Shown piece after piece: positions 25,345 to 36,646 of a DNA stretch of 64,000 bases. The translations under genes were made by a program, and so were the position numbers. The notes below the pieces were generated by a model. The model was given only the letters and a program-made list of their open reading frames with translations, ran no database searches and was not told the origin of the DNA. Every line of letters starts with the position of its first letter. Positions within the stretch are counted from its first letter, which is position 1. The stretch comes from Bisporella sp. PMI_857 (lineage: Eukaryota; Ascomycota; Leotiomycetes; Helotiales; Helotiaceae), in NCBI GenBank assembly GCA_021307315.1, contig JAJSPD010000055.1:248001-312000 (forward strand), read 5' to 3'.

Positions 25345-26187
25345 ATGGTCTCTCTCATTCCCGCGCAAATCATCAAATCCCCAAAATCTCAAGTCGTGCT
25401 AATTCCTTGGGACCCGAGTTCTCCTGAACATGTGAAGCGAATGTTGCAGCAACGTATGGCATGTGGATGGGATAAAGACGTGGAAGGATGGAAAGCAGCC
25501 CAACAAAACGGCGAGTTGAATCTACAATGGATTGTAGGTGCCTTTCGCTACTCTACCTCGCAATTCAAATATTCTGACATATCCAGCTTCTCAAAGATTC
25601 CGATCCCGAGAAAGATGGAAAATTACTCAAGCATGTCCAGACGTACCCTCTGGAAGAAGAGCCGCTGGCTGATTCGGCGTTATTCTTTCGGGGAAAATCG
25701 CGAACAATTCCTTTGCCACAGAGAACCTTCATCCCAGTCGGACATATCTGTTTGGGTCGCGTGCCCGCAGAATATGAAATTTCAGGATTTGCTAAAAACG
25801 AAAAGGGACTATATTGGATATCGAAATTTTACATCTCGCGTGCGCTTCAAGGGAGCGGACTGGGACGAGCAGCTATGGATACTATCGAGAATTTAGCGAC
25901 TTCAGAACCACTATGTGCAAAGACCCTAACTTTGAATGCAATTACCAAGGAAGTCCCAGATGATAGGGATGAGAAATATAAAGCTCTTGGACAGCCGATT
26001 CCACCAGCAGGTTATTCCGAATGCGTTGGAAGAGAATTGCGCTAATGCTGGATAGTTCTCTAACCAAGAATGGTATACTAGTAGGGGTTATCAAATTTAT
26101 TGTAGCGCGGAAAGGTTGTTCTCAAGCGTTGACTCGACAGGAAAAACATGGTATTTTGATGCTGTATTCTTGAAGAAGGATATTTGA
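25345..26187 (+). CDS. GNAT-family N-acetyltransferase
   Basis: Exons 25345-25533, 25587-26006 and 26056-26187 give about 246 aa. GNAT features are FIPVGHICLGR (beta strand before the acetyl-CoA site), ISKFYISRALQGSGLGRAAM (motif A; QGSGLG is the Q/RxxGxG/A pyrophosphate loop) and EWYTSRGYQIY (motif B). The substrate is unknown. The second intron is uncertain. A GC-AG intron (26007-26055, 49 nt) gives PP-FSNQEWY, which suits the family. A GT-AG alternative (26011-26068) also keeps the frame but deletes Ser-Asn-Gln. Without removal of an intron here the frame ends at a TAA at 26043-26045, so an intron is needed. The start at 25345 follows a pyrimidine tract; an upstream in-frame ATG at 25306 is less likely. 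Confidence 0.85.
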
Positions 26188-27100
26188 TCTAGGCTTATGA
26201 TAGAGATACATATGATATAATGCAAGCAAAAGCATAGTTGTCAATATTGCTATTTATGCTGCTGGTATTACCTAATTTGAGTGGGCGTACAAGATTTTCT
26301 GCGAACTGGTTGATATCAAGAAACAAGGTAATATTTTATCTCATGTAGAGCATCTACGTTGTCCCTGCTGACGGTACAGGCATGGGTTTAGGAACTGAAG
26401 CCGTGACCCCAATGAACACTTTGTCTAATATTGTGGACTTGACTAACATGGGGAAGACTGCAGTCGTTGAAGGCAATAACACTAACGGGATGGAGACAGA
26501 TGGGGCGCTGATCTCAAATTAACTAATTATATGAAGACTTCTCCCTGTGTAACATCTTCGCGTTAAATTATTCGAAGTAACTGGTTTGTATTTGTTGAGA
26601 TCTTTACCATGAGCTGGGTAACTAAAGATTTATTACAGCAAATGACATCGAAAGCCTGGGTCGCGAGAGAAGCAAAGACGGACTAGCAAAAGCAACTTGC
26701 TGGTCACACTACATCCTGAAAAAGTGGGCGAGCGCACTTCTCATTCGGATGCGCATGAGGAAACTTGACCAAGGGATTTGGTGAAAAGGAACTCACCAGA
26801 ACTTGATGGCTTTGGTCGCTTGCTGTACCACCTTCAGTGCTTTGTGCAAATCTACATAGCAAAAGGATTCACCCGGCGAATCTCCGCGGGTTCCGGCCTT
26901 ATATACTTCCTATTCAAGTCTTCCCCGGTCTTAATTATCTGAGTGTGGGGAAGATGGATAGACCTTACGGTTCTAGTTGATCTGTGCTTCAGGTACTATT
27001 GACTCTCAACAAGGATCGCGATTGCATATAAAGGCCTGCCTTACGATCTCTTTGGCGTGCTTATTCAACAGAATCTCAACCGGTTTTCCTAATTTTCAAG
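26188..27100. promoter_or_regulatory. Intergenic with PrpD-gene promoter
   Basis: No supported gene. The 3' part is the likely promoter of the MmgE/PrpD gene: a CG-rich motif block (26872-26896) directly precedes a TATA-like stretch (TTATATAC, 26899-26906). Confidence 0.45.
26872..26896. promoter_or_regulatory. Candidate Zn2Cys6 site upstream of PrpD gene
   Basis: CG-rich block holding CCCGGCGAAT, TCCGCGGG and TTCCGG, about 205-230 bp before the start at 27101. CGG/CCG half-sites are what Zn2Cys6 proteins bind. The same words recur upstream of the SDR, DLH/MFS and lactonase genes. Binding is inferred. Confidence 0.35.
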
Positions 27101-28511
27101 ATGGCCACAAAAGCTCTAGCTACATGGGCATTAGCTCTTCAGTTCGGAAACATCTCAGAACCCGCCATCGACTTGGCTATCAAGAGCGTTTATAACTGGG
27201 CGGGATGTGCTATTGGTGGGTACAGTCAACCGGCTCCTGGTATTGCCTTTGAAGCCATGCGGCCCTTTTTAGGAGGCACCGGCAATTCTACAATTCTTGG
27301 AACAGATATTTTGGTCGATGCGCCGACCGCAGCGCTCATCAACGGCATAGCCTCCCATGCGGACGACTACGATGACACACATAGGGACAATCCAATCCAC
27401 CCATCTGGCCCCGTACTTTCGGCCTTACTCGCCGTTGCCGAGTGGAAGGCCCCAGTATCTGGAGAAGACTTTATGACGGCATTCGTTGCTGGGGTAGAGG
27501 CAGAGTGCAAGCTCGGCGTCTCCGTCTTCCCAGAGCACTACAATATTGGCTGGCGTAATTTATCCCAACCATCCGCTCCTTACCAGGCTGATGAGTAGCA
27601 CTACTAACTATATAATAGATATTACAAGCACTGTCGGCTCGGTAGGTGCTGCTGTGGCAGTTGGCAAATTGATTGGTCTCGACATTCCAGAGCTCCAGCA
27701 AGCCATCAGCATAGCATCGGTACAAGTCACTGGAATGCACGAGTCGTTTGGTACAGATACCAAACCGTTCCATGTGGGCCGGGCCGCACAAAATGGCTTA
27801 ATGGCCGCATTGCTTGCGCAGCGTGGGATGAGTGCATCAATGGAAGGTCTCGAAGCGCCTCGAGGATGGGCCCATGTAGTTAGCACGCGTGAGAATCTCA
27901 CCGCCGAGTTTGATACGCTTGGTGAGGTCTGGGAGATGACCAGAAATACATTTAAGCCGTTTCCTTGCGACCGCATCATCCACGCAGCCATTGATGGATG
28001 GATCCAGCTTCGTTCGAAGGCCCTTGAGATGGGTCTAGATATTGCTACCATCACCAAGGTCACAGCACGTTGCCACCCTCGAGTGCTCTTCCTCACGGAT
28101 GACCCGGAGCCAAAGACTGGTCTTGCAGCAAAATTTAGCATCTACCATGCTGCCGCTGTAGCTCTTCTGTTTGGGGAAGCTACACCTACGCAGTTCACGG
28201 ATGCCGCCGCCCAGAATGAGACCGTTATTGCTCTTCGGAGCAAGGTCAACGTTACGAGTGACGCTACTATCGCAGAGCACGAAGCTTACGTCGCGGCTGA
28301 ATTTGCAGATGGAACCACACTCGACGTGCATGTTGAGAATACTATCGGCAGTTTTGCTAATCCTCTGGGAACGGAGGCGCTCAAGACCAAGTTCTTAGAC
28401 CAGGTAGCCAAAATGATCGGGGACGATCGGGCAATCCTGGCTTGGAACGCTTTCTATAATGTTGTGAACTCGACTGACGTGGGGGCGATCACGCAGTCTT
28501 TCAGGAAATGA
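27101..28511 (+). CDS. MmgE/PrpD-family enzyme
   Basis: Exons 27101-27554 and 27619-28511 (64-nt intron with CTACTAAC branch site) give 448 aa, a typical length. Family features are the helical N-terminal domain (YNWAGCAIGGYSQP), the conserved active-site block GIASHADDYDDTH, HPSGPVLSALLAVAE, and GWH-ITSTVGSVGAAVAVGKL across the splice. FHVGRAAQNGLMAALLA and FKPFPCDRIIHAAIDG complete the set. The family includes 2-methylcitrate dehydratase, cis-aconitate decarboxylase and iminodisuccinate epimerase, all acting on polycarboxylates. This sequence does not tell which reaction applies. It has no clear mitochondrial presequence. It lies at the left end of a likely catabolic cluster and may dehydrate or decarboxylate an acid intermediate there. 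Confidence 0.9.
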
Positions 28512-29649
28512 GAGACGGGAAGTGGATGGGTAAGCATAGGAGACTCCAAAGTGCAAAGTGGGAGCAGGATTCAGGAGTCTTGCGAGTATGGCCACCGAGT
28601 AATCGTGCCTGTATTTTATCCATGTATTCAGCTCCTCTCTCCGTCCTATTTTGAATGAAAACAGCTAAAAGCATCCTGGAAAAGAACATGAGCAGATTCG
28701 AATGCCTGTTGGAACAGGGAGGGTTTGTCGTCGCTCCCGCCACCTCCCACCTATGCATTGCGGAAATTCCCCGCGGCGTTCGACCGAGAAGTCATGTGAA
28801 GGTTCTGCGAATCCTCAATTCGTCTCTGAGCTGTTGATGCATGTTGAAAATGGATCAAAACCAGATTCTAATACACATTTTAACATAATCTTACCACATC
28901 CCGTTTCCTCCCTTCGTCGGTCATCCGATACCACTAAAACTGAAGAACAGGGGGGATGAAATAGCGGGGCTGCAAACACTGGAACAATGAGGATATCTAA
29001 AAAGCAACAGTAAGCACCAAAACTTACCGAGACAGGTATAGAACATATAACCGTGATCTATGGGCCATGAGCTTTAACTCAGACTTCCACATGGCCGGCC
29101 GTACCTTAGAGTTACAGATGAATTCCCGTAATTGAACCCACGTTAAACACGAGGCTCTACTCGGAGCCGCCGTATCAGTTCTGTCATATCAAATGTAGTA
29201 TTCCCACTCGTGGAAAGGCTAACTTGCCACCTTCTACTGAAGATTGATTGCTGCAGCAAATCAACATTTGAGAAGAGATTCCATAGCCTCTTTACTTGGT
29301 CCGTTTGCTTGCTAAATCATTTCACTTTCTATAACGTTTATTCCAAGGTGGGTATTGTAGTATCTGTTAAGGAACATGATTTGAGGCGAGTTGGTTAAAA
29401 GGTTCTTTACCGCAAGTACCCCGCAGAATCTTGCTTTATTGTAAGGAGCCTGCACGGGCCAGGAAAACCGACGGGTATATTTCCCATCTCCATTTCCTCC
29501 ACATTCTCCAGTCCCAGCTCCATCCCCATGTTTCTCATCTGTTCCTTGATCGAAGTGGTCGTCTCGCTGCCTATTATTGCCTCGATGTAAAGTTTTGCAG
29601 CTCACATCGGCAGCTATCTTGCCCGTTCACTCTCCTACCCTCACTGAAC
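28512..29649. other. Intergenic, one candidate CG-rich site
   Basis: No supported gene. The word CGGAAATTCCCCGCGGCG at 28761-28778 resembles the CG-rich sites at the other cluster promoters. It lies about 870 bp before the start of the Zn2Cys6 gene. Confidence 0.4.
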
Positions 29650-32085
29650 ATGCAAGCTTCACGCAGGTATGTGCCTTCTGCCGAGATGGGATCGGCCAAT
29701 CGTAAAGCATCAAAAGCTCAACAGACAAGTCGCCGATGCGGCCGAGGCTTGACATGCGCCAACTGTCGAGCAAGAAAAGTACGTTTGAGAAGTCGCAAAC
29801 TGCTCGTCCTTTTTTTAATCCATTGAAACAAATGCCTCATTGCGTATGCAGCCAGAATCAAGTTTCAGGCTAACTGCTGGTTGCCTCTAGGTGCGATGTG
29901 AGGGGAGCCAGCCCACGTGCAAGACCTGCGAGGTCTACCATGACGAATGCCGCTATGACAAGGCACCTCCCATCAGCCAAGTCATCGCAATGGCAAAACG
30001 TCTTCAAGAGGCCGAAGACGTGATTGCCGAACTTCGAGCAAAGGTAGACACAACCTCGCCATCGTCCCTCCAAATCAATATTACGCCTCAAGATGGCCAT
30101 CTACATAACGCCTTGGACGGAACTGGCACGCCATCTACGCCTTACATTCCAATCTCAGGGTCGGAATTCTTGCCGGAGGATCAGACGGGCGACACAGCCG
30201 TTCACACAACGAGCAAAGTGTCAACCGCAGCGGATTTGAGCGTCGATGAACATGGGGAGATACAGTACTATGGTCCAACGTCTGCAGTTCATGACCCTCC
30301 CCAAATCGACTTGCCGGTTCCTCAAGCATTGTCAAGTCACCCTAATGTCTTCACGAGGGCAGATGCACGGTCGGCTCTCGCCGCCCAAGCTAGGGAATCA
30401 GCCATATGGGAAGAGTTTGCGTTAGGGAATGCGTCGCTGCAGACTGGTATTCCTCGCCAAGTGTTGGCTAAATTATTACACTTACACTGGACATGGGTGT
30501 CTCCCATGTTCATGTGGGTGTATCGCCCAGCATTTATTCGTACGTAGTGACTGCATGTTTACAGCCGGCTGCCCTGCCATTATATCTAAGCAGCTGATGC
30601 TAACCATATGGAATGTAGGTGATATGGCAATTGGGGGACGCTACTACTCCGAGTTCCTTCTAACGGTCATCTGCGCTCATGCAGCAAAGTATCAGGACGG
30701 CAATTGTGCCGAGTTCTTGCTTGCGAGGGTCCGTCGTCTGCTTGGAACTGCGATTCAGCAGCCGAGCTCAATTCCAACAGTGCAAGCGCTGCTCCAACTT
30801 AGCGCCCGTGAATTAGCTAGTGGATCTATCTCTCAGGCATGGGTCTATAGTGGCATAGCATTTCGGATGGCCAGTGATCTTGGTTTACAGCACAGCGTTC
30901 CAGATATTAAGGGCTTAGGCCCTGTCGACCTCGAGATCCGGACGAGGCTCTTTTGGTCTTGCTTTTTCTGGGATAAGTACGAAAGATTTTATTTTCTAGC
31001 CATGGTGCCAAAGAACATCTATTGACAGGTTCTGGCAATAGGGCCACGAGTCTCTATGCTGGAAGACTCCCTGCTGTTACTGAGCTGCTACACCATAGGA
31101 CTTTGGATCAACGTACGCATGTAGAAACCCTGAGACGTGGAAAGATGCTTACTGCTTTATTAGTAGATGGCTCAACGGAGCTGGAGGTGTGGACTCCCTA
31201 TCATGGCGATTCACTTAATCTCACAAAGCTCTCAAATGACCAGTATCCGCTCCATAAAAGCTATACTGTGTCTTGTTTTGCCAACTCCTGCAAGCTCGCT
31301 ATCATCATTAATGATGTTATCATTCAGCTCTATTCTCGAAGAAGTCGGACTGTCGCCGAAGCATCCCTCATAGAAATCAAGCCGCGTCTTGCACTGTGGC
31401 GAGCGCAATCGCCTGCTCATTTAAGATATGATCCCAGCACCCTTCCAGCGATCTGCCCACCACCTCATATCATATCCCAAAAGTCAGTTTCATGTTGCCT
31501 CTTGACGCATACAGGATTGTTCGCTAATATTTTTGCAGCCTTCTATACTTCACCACCGTAATCCTAGCCCACCGTCCCTTTTGGTCTATCCCCACATACT
31601 ACCAAATGTGTATAGAGGCTTCTCAGAGCATTGAGAAGTTAGTACTACTCCTCGAGTCCACTTTTGGGCTTGAAAATATTACTTATTTGATGGGCTATTG
31701 CATCTACACTGGCGCATCAGCCATTTTAGAGGATGCTACAAGCAGTGGTCACGGCTCATCCCACCCTATCCTTCGAACATTTCTGCGTGCTTTAAATGCT
31801 GGAATGAAACGATGCCCGCTACTTGAGCGTAGCTTGAATATTATTGTTAAAAGGCTTAACCGCATCCCTGTACAGCCATCGTTATTATTAGGCAATCATA
31901 GTCAAGCGGATGATATCGTACCAACTTACCCTTGGATTCCAGCCTTCCCTTATGTCGACCCAGCCATCTCCATCGACTTTAACATGAACCCTTATCTCAA
32001 AAGTGGCAATATGAACTCAATGGCCGTTCTAGACTGCTACCCAGAGATACAGATGGACACAAGCGAGATGGTGTGTCCCTTATGA
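29650..32085 (+). CDS. Zn2Cys6 transcription factor with fungal_trans domain
   Basis: Five exons, 29650-29778, 29891-30539, 30619-30976, 31042-31482 and 31539-32085, give 707 aa. The Zn2Cys6 cluster (Cys 36, 39, 46, 53, 56, 63) is split by the 112-nt first intron exactly before VRCEGSQPTC. A short coiled-coil region (VIAMAKRLQEAEDVIAELRAKV) follows, as in dimeric Gal4-type factors. The middle homology region has TVQALLQLSARELASGSISQAWVYSGIAFRMASDLGLQ in pieces, LFWSCFFWDKATSLYAGRLP, and later HIISQNLLYFTTVILAHRPF, all typical of Nit-4/XlnR-type PF04082 regulators. A further in-phase 51-nt intron at 31113-31163 (GTACGC/TAG) is possible and would shorten the linker before ELEVWTP. The gene sits inside the putative catabolic cluster and is the natural candidate for its regulator; that is inference. 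Confidence 0.9.
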
Positions 32086-32780
32086 TATGGAGGATATCTC
32101 GATTCATGTAACTACCTCTCGAAAGAAGCACTTAGAACACCATTCAAAATTTGCCATAAAAGATAGTAGTAATAAGCTATCTATTAGATAAGTCTCAAGT
32201 AGACTGAATCTGAGAATGATCAAACTAAATCACATTGAATTAGATTGAGCTCTTAAGTACACCGCTATCCAAGGAGCCTGCTTTTTTAACCTCTTAAAAC
32301 CATATTTAAGTTTCCCTAAATAATAATTTAGAAATAATTAATTGAGAAGTTACCTTCGATGTGATTGCGTGTAAACGTGTACGGAAGAAGCCTCGTGGTC
32401 CTATGAAATCTGTCATCCAAGAACACTGACCCCGAGACTGCTATCACTTCTAAAGCTGCACTTTGGACCTGGTATTTCCTGAAACAGCGAGCTTCGTTAT
32501 TCAAATTTCCTTTGTCAAGGTGGATTTGTTATGGCATGCTAGGCCTCTGCCAGGGACCTTTGATTCTTGTTTTGAGTCGTTATCTGCACTCTCATGGCTC
32601 CTGTGTCAGTAAAACCAGACATACGTTAAGAGATGTATGACACAAAGAATTAGTAATGAAGCCTGATTGTATACAAGATTTAAATTGCTCTAGAAACATA
32701 GATGGCTTTCATTGTCATCGTAACGGAGACGATCTGTTGGAACATGGGTATTGGTATTGAACTACATTTTTGGACTAACC
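32086..32780. other. Convergent intergenic region, no supported gene
   Basis: Between the 3' ends of the regulator (plus) and the SDR (minus). A/T-rich with several TAATAA-like words suited to 3' processing; nothing coding. Confidence 0.5.
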
Positions 32781-33969
32781 CTAATTGGAAATACCAGTGT
32801 TCTGCTCTGCCAGATTATCCGCCTTAAGAGCCGGTCTATCCGCCTTACCAGCTGTAGTCTGGCGTAACTTGTCAGCTATTTTTCTCGCTAAATATTTGAG
32901 AGCTTGGGTACTTACACCACCGTCGACTGGCATAATCAACCCAGTAATCCAACCAGCATCTTTGCTGGCTAGAAATAGAATGGCTAGCAAGATGTTAGAC
33001 CAAACTCCTATGGTACGGGAAGCAATATGGATTTACCATTGCCTACATCCCAACCTGTTCCCTCTTTCTTCATCAGGTTTTGATTAATACGAGCCTCCCT
33101 CATCTCATCGGTCATACCGCGCCCTCTGGTCATAGGGGTGAAGACCATACCAGGGCAGACGCAGTTGACGCGGATGTTCTCTTTACCGTGGTGTGCGGCC
33201 ATGGCGCGAGTCATCTGAATAATGGCGCCTTTGGTAGTAGGATACAGTAAACTAGGGTTTCCGCCGAGCACTAGTTATGCCATCAATACGGGTCGCTTTT
33301 TCAACGCACACGGAAGAGAAGAGGTTGCGCCTTCTCGGAAATAGCATTTTGAGTTTTGGAAAGGGGAACACAAGAAACTTACAACCGCTGACTGATGACA
33401 TGTTCACAATAGAACCGCGGCCCTGCTTTCTCATTTCCGGTATCGCATATTTGCTCATCATTACCATGCTCGTAACATTGATACGGAAGTCTCTATCCCA
33501 TGCCTCTAAGTTGAGGACGGTCGCATCACCCATTGCGCCGCCCACGCCAACTGTTACAAAGATTTAGTACTTGGCTCGTGAAAGGCAATGGCACATCTTA
33601 CCAATGTTGATTAGGATATGAACAGCTCCCCAAAGCTCCACAGTCTTCGCTACTGCAATTTTACATGATTCTTCATTGGTAACGTCGCATTGAATGATCT
33701 CTGAAATACCGCCTTCTTCATCAATCATTCGCTTGGTGTCGTTGGCCCAATTGACGTTCAAGTCAAGTAAAGCAACCTTGGCGCCATGACGGGCTAGCAG
33801 GATGGCAGTAGCTCGCCCATTGCCAATCTCGCCTACAGCATTGCGAATATTTAGAAAGACTGCTTATTAGAAGGTGCACAAATTGGGGCTCACCGTCCAT
33901 ACGCGAGCCCGCGCCAGTCACGATAGCCACATCACCAGTGAAGTCAAGTGCTTTTGCAAGAGATGGCAT
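32781..33969 (-). CDS. Classical short-chain dehydrogenase/reductase
   Basis: NAD(P)-dependent oxidoreductase. Five exons: 33969-33894, 33832-33602, 33550-33383, 33270-33037, 32983-32781, giving 303 aa. The Rossmann glycine motif is VTGAGS...GEIGNGRA (from residue 17), with a small insert. An acidic residue after the second strand (VALLDLN) favours NAD over NADP. CDVTNEES is the adenine-ring contact motif. Catalytic residues are Ser in NMSSVSG (about 152-158) and YPTTK (Tyr near 168, Lys near 172). The C-terminal substrate region ends in GLIMPVDGG, then extends about 45 charged residues beyond the usual end (KYLARKIADKLRQ). An in-frame ATG at 34077 would add 36 residues. The gene is convergent with the regulator. 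The substrate is unknown; an alcohol or diol intermediate of the cluster pathway is likely. Confidence 0.92.
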
Positions 33970-35146
33970 GACTACGTTGCGATATTCAGTGAATGCGGAT
34001 AGCGAAGATATAGTTAACGGAACGCGTCTTTCTATTGTCCTTTCCAGGGAATAGAGTTGCTCTTTAAGCACTTGCACACGAAACTACTTAGCCTGCGATA
34101 ACTTTCCAAGATTATGACGTAACCATTTATATAAATTTATTTGTGCATAATTTTCGGTAAAACTATCAACTTTGACGTTTGTTTCCCCTCACGTTGTATT
34201 TTTTCAGTCGTGATCATTAAATCTTGCTCCGTGGGATTTCGCCGGCTCGATCGCCAAACTCTCCATATCAGCACAAATGTGCCTCGGGCTACTTCCGACG
34301 GCCATATATCTACTATTATTCCTTGACTAAAGATTATAGTATCGGCCTATAGGGAAGCAGCTGTATGCAATCTCCGAAAGGCGTCCACAGCCTTGCGCTT
34401 GAGCTACAATGGAATAGTATGATTTCAGCCTCGAAAGACAACGAAAAAAAGAGTCTAACAGGTAACACCGCAATACGAAAAAATTCGCCATATTCACTAG
34501 CCATTAAGTACAGTGCATTTCTTGGATGGCGCCCGAAGAGGTTCAGTATTACAAATAATGCTCTGCATGAGCACACTCGGCAGAGGGACTCAACTATGGT
34601 CTGAGACTATCTAAACCATTCGGGTCAGGAGCAGACAGTGCAACACCTTCTATTTATTTTGTGAATTTATTTAAATGCGATCAATATTGGCGGGATTGTA
34701 TCACCTAAAGAAGAAGTTCTTACCCTAAATTTTTGTCGTAGGGTTGTCCTGACATTTTGTTTGATCAACAGGTGAGAATACGCTTTAATCTTGTTAAGAC
34801 TAGAATGCAGCACATAAATTTGACCTTGGAACATCGCCCAGTTCAAAGAATTTAAAACAAATACCAAAGAAGTCTTTTGCTTAATGTTAAAGACAGGTTT
34901 GCGAGTAAGATGCGGCGAGACGTAGATACATGCTTTAGCTTAGTCACATTAACAAAAATGGAACGATCAAAGAACATTACTCTAGTATTAAATTATACCT
35001 ATACAACTTAGCGAACATTATTCTATTAAAGCACTCTTCTGCGCCATGACTGTGATACTCATGGTGTTGCTATCCTGAAATCAATCTAAGCAAAAGAATT
35101 TCATGTCAATAGGATACATTCATCCCTAAACAAAACCACTCAAGTT
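33970..35146. promoter_or_regulatory. Intergenic with SDR promoter
   Basis: No supported gene. The A/T-rich stretch between SDR and DLH (both minus) holds the word GGATTTCGCCGGC at 34234-34246, similar to the CG-rich words in the other cluster promoters. Confidence 0.4.
34234..34246. promoter_or_regulatory. Candidate CG-rich site upstream of SDR
   Basis: Contains ATTTCGCCGG, matching ATTCGCCGGG (reverse strand) at the PrpD and lactonase promoters except for one base. It lies about 265 bp before the SDR start. Confidence 0.3.
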
Positions 35147-36174
35147 TTATAACTGTTTTGACCAATAATCGAACCATTCCAAAATTCCAACAAGACTCTG
35201 CTCCTTGACCCAGCCTTTATGCATTATGTCAGTGATAGCATAGCGAATTTGGCACTTAGAAACTTACACTGGTAAGGGTCATTTTGATCACCACGCAAGG
35301 CAAAGCCATGCTCAACACCAGAAAATAACTGGTAATGATACGTCTTCTTGCCTTTTTGGAGAATATCTAGAGCTCGTCTCCTTGAGGGAGCGTCAAAGGT
35401 GTGGTCAATCTCGGAACAAGAGAGGAATAGTGGTTCTATGGTTAGTTAGCCCGCCTTCTGCATTTGTTGCTAAACCAAAAAGCTCACTTGTAATATCCCG
35501 GAAGTGGTGCTCTTGCAAGAAGGCCGGATGAGCAAATGCTCCAGCTGTTACTCTGCCTTTTGCTAGCTCATTACACACATATGGTGCACCAAAGCAATAA
35601 CCAACACAAAAGTATTGCGTTTTCGCGTTATTGTGTCGTTTCACGACAGCTTCCACCCAAGCTGGCACGGCTTTGTCAGCGAATGCTGTGTGTTTACGCT
35701 TCCATGCTTCGTAGTCAAATTCGGGGTTGCTCTTGTCATGTCGGTTACTACGGTGCTTCCACACTGGATCCTGTTGGGAAGTTGAGTAAGTGATGGCTAG
35801 CTGGATAAGATAATGAAATGAAGACAGCAAAGTAAGAGGTGAAGACGAACCCCACGGAAGTAATCAAGTCCAAGAACCAAATATCCTGCATCAGCAAAAG
35901 CGTCCATCACTAAGAAACCGTTGGGGAACATTCCCCAAACGTCCGGAAAGTATAGCAAAACATTGCCATTTGCTTTCCCTTGAGGCGGCGTTGAGATGTA
36001 GGTTTCAACCTCCGCAATTGTCTCCCACTTTCCGCGCGCTTCTCCTGTATGGATTGTGCCTTTCATACAGCAGTAACCGCTTGGTTTAGCTAGGTACTTG
36101 TTTGGGTCTCCGGGATGATTTTTTGACTCCCTTAGTAGCCGACAGCCAGATGATTTTGACTGTCCTAAACTCAT
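35147..36174 (-). CDS. Dienelactone hydrolase family protein
   Basis: Alpha/beta hydrolase of the DLH type. Four exons, 36174-35851, 35770-35488, 35435-35268 and 35214-35147, give 280 aa. The catalytic triad can be placed: Cys near 167 in VGYCFGAPYV, Asp near 213 in CSEIDHTF, His near 245 in GVEHGFALR. The early block VLLYFPDVWGMFPNGFLVMDAFADAGY is family-typical and is quoted here only in part: VLLYFPDVWG. The first intron has a weaker GTTCGT donor. Bacterial DLH opens dienelactone in chlorocatechol breakdown; fungal members often act on other lactones or esters. The start at 36174 is chosen over 36201, which would add nine residues. The gene is divergent from the MFS transporter, with 472 bp between starts. 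Together with the lactonase-type gene at 40.1 kb it suggests lactone chemistry. Confidence 0.92.
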
Positions 36175-36646
36175 GATCCTGTAGATTGCTGTCGATGGCA
36201 ACTGCTGGAGGCGGTCTACGACGGAGTTCGAGGAATTTTACATATATACTGTCAAAATGCTGTCGCCCACAATACTTGACATATCACATGATCATTTATT
36301 GTTGATAGGTAATTGTGGGTAGCAATCACGACTGATATGTTTTCGCGTCGTTCCATCGCCGCGGGTAATCACCGCGGAAATTTTGCAGTCCCCAATAAGT
36401 GGAAGGATAGATTACACCAAAATTGGCCAGAATGACCCCACTTTGGGGCCTCGTGTCCCCAGCAAAAATGGACTAGCGCTGGGGTTGTGGGGACATAAAG
36501 AATAATAATAAGTTCTCATGTTCCGGTACGTGGGTAGAATTATTGGTATAGACCTTTTTAACTTCGATATCCGCACCTTGCGAGCCATTTCATCTTCGCG
36601 CAACAGAGTGCAAACGCAACAAGCAGCGAAAAGCGGACAAGCAAGC
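36175..36646. promoter_or_regulatory. Divergent DLH/MFS promoter with paired CCGCGG sites
   Basis: Contains two CCGCGG palindromes at 36359-36364 and 36372-36377, 13 bp apart centre to centre, the second followed by AAATTTT. This is the strongest CG-rich block of the region and sits between two divergent cluster genes. Spaced CGG palindromes are classical Zn2Cys6 targets; binding is inferred. Confidence 0.45.

Noticed and set aside
27608..28141. 177-codon minus-strand frame
   Set aside because: Antisense of the well-supported PrpD exon 2.
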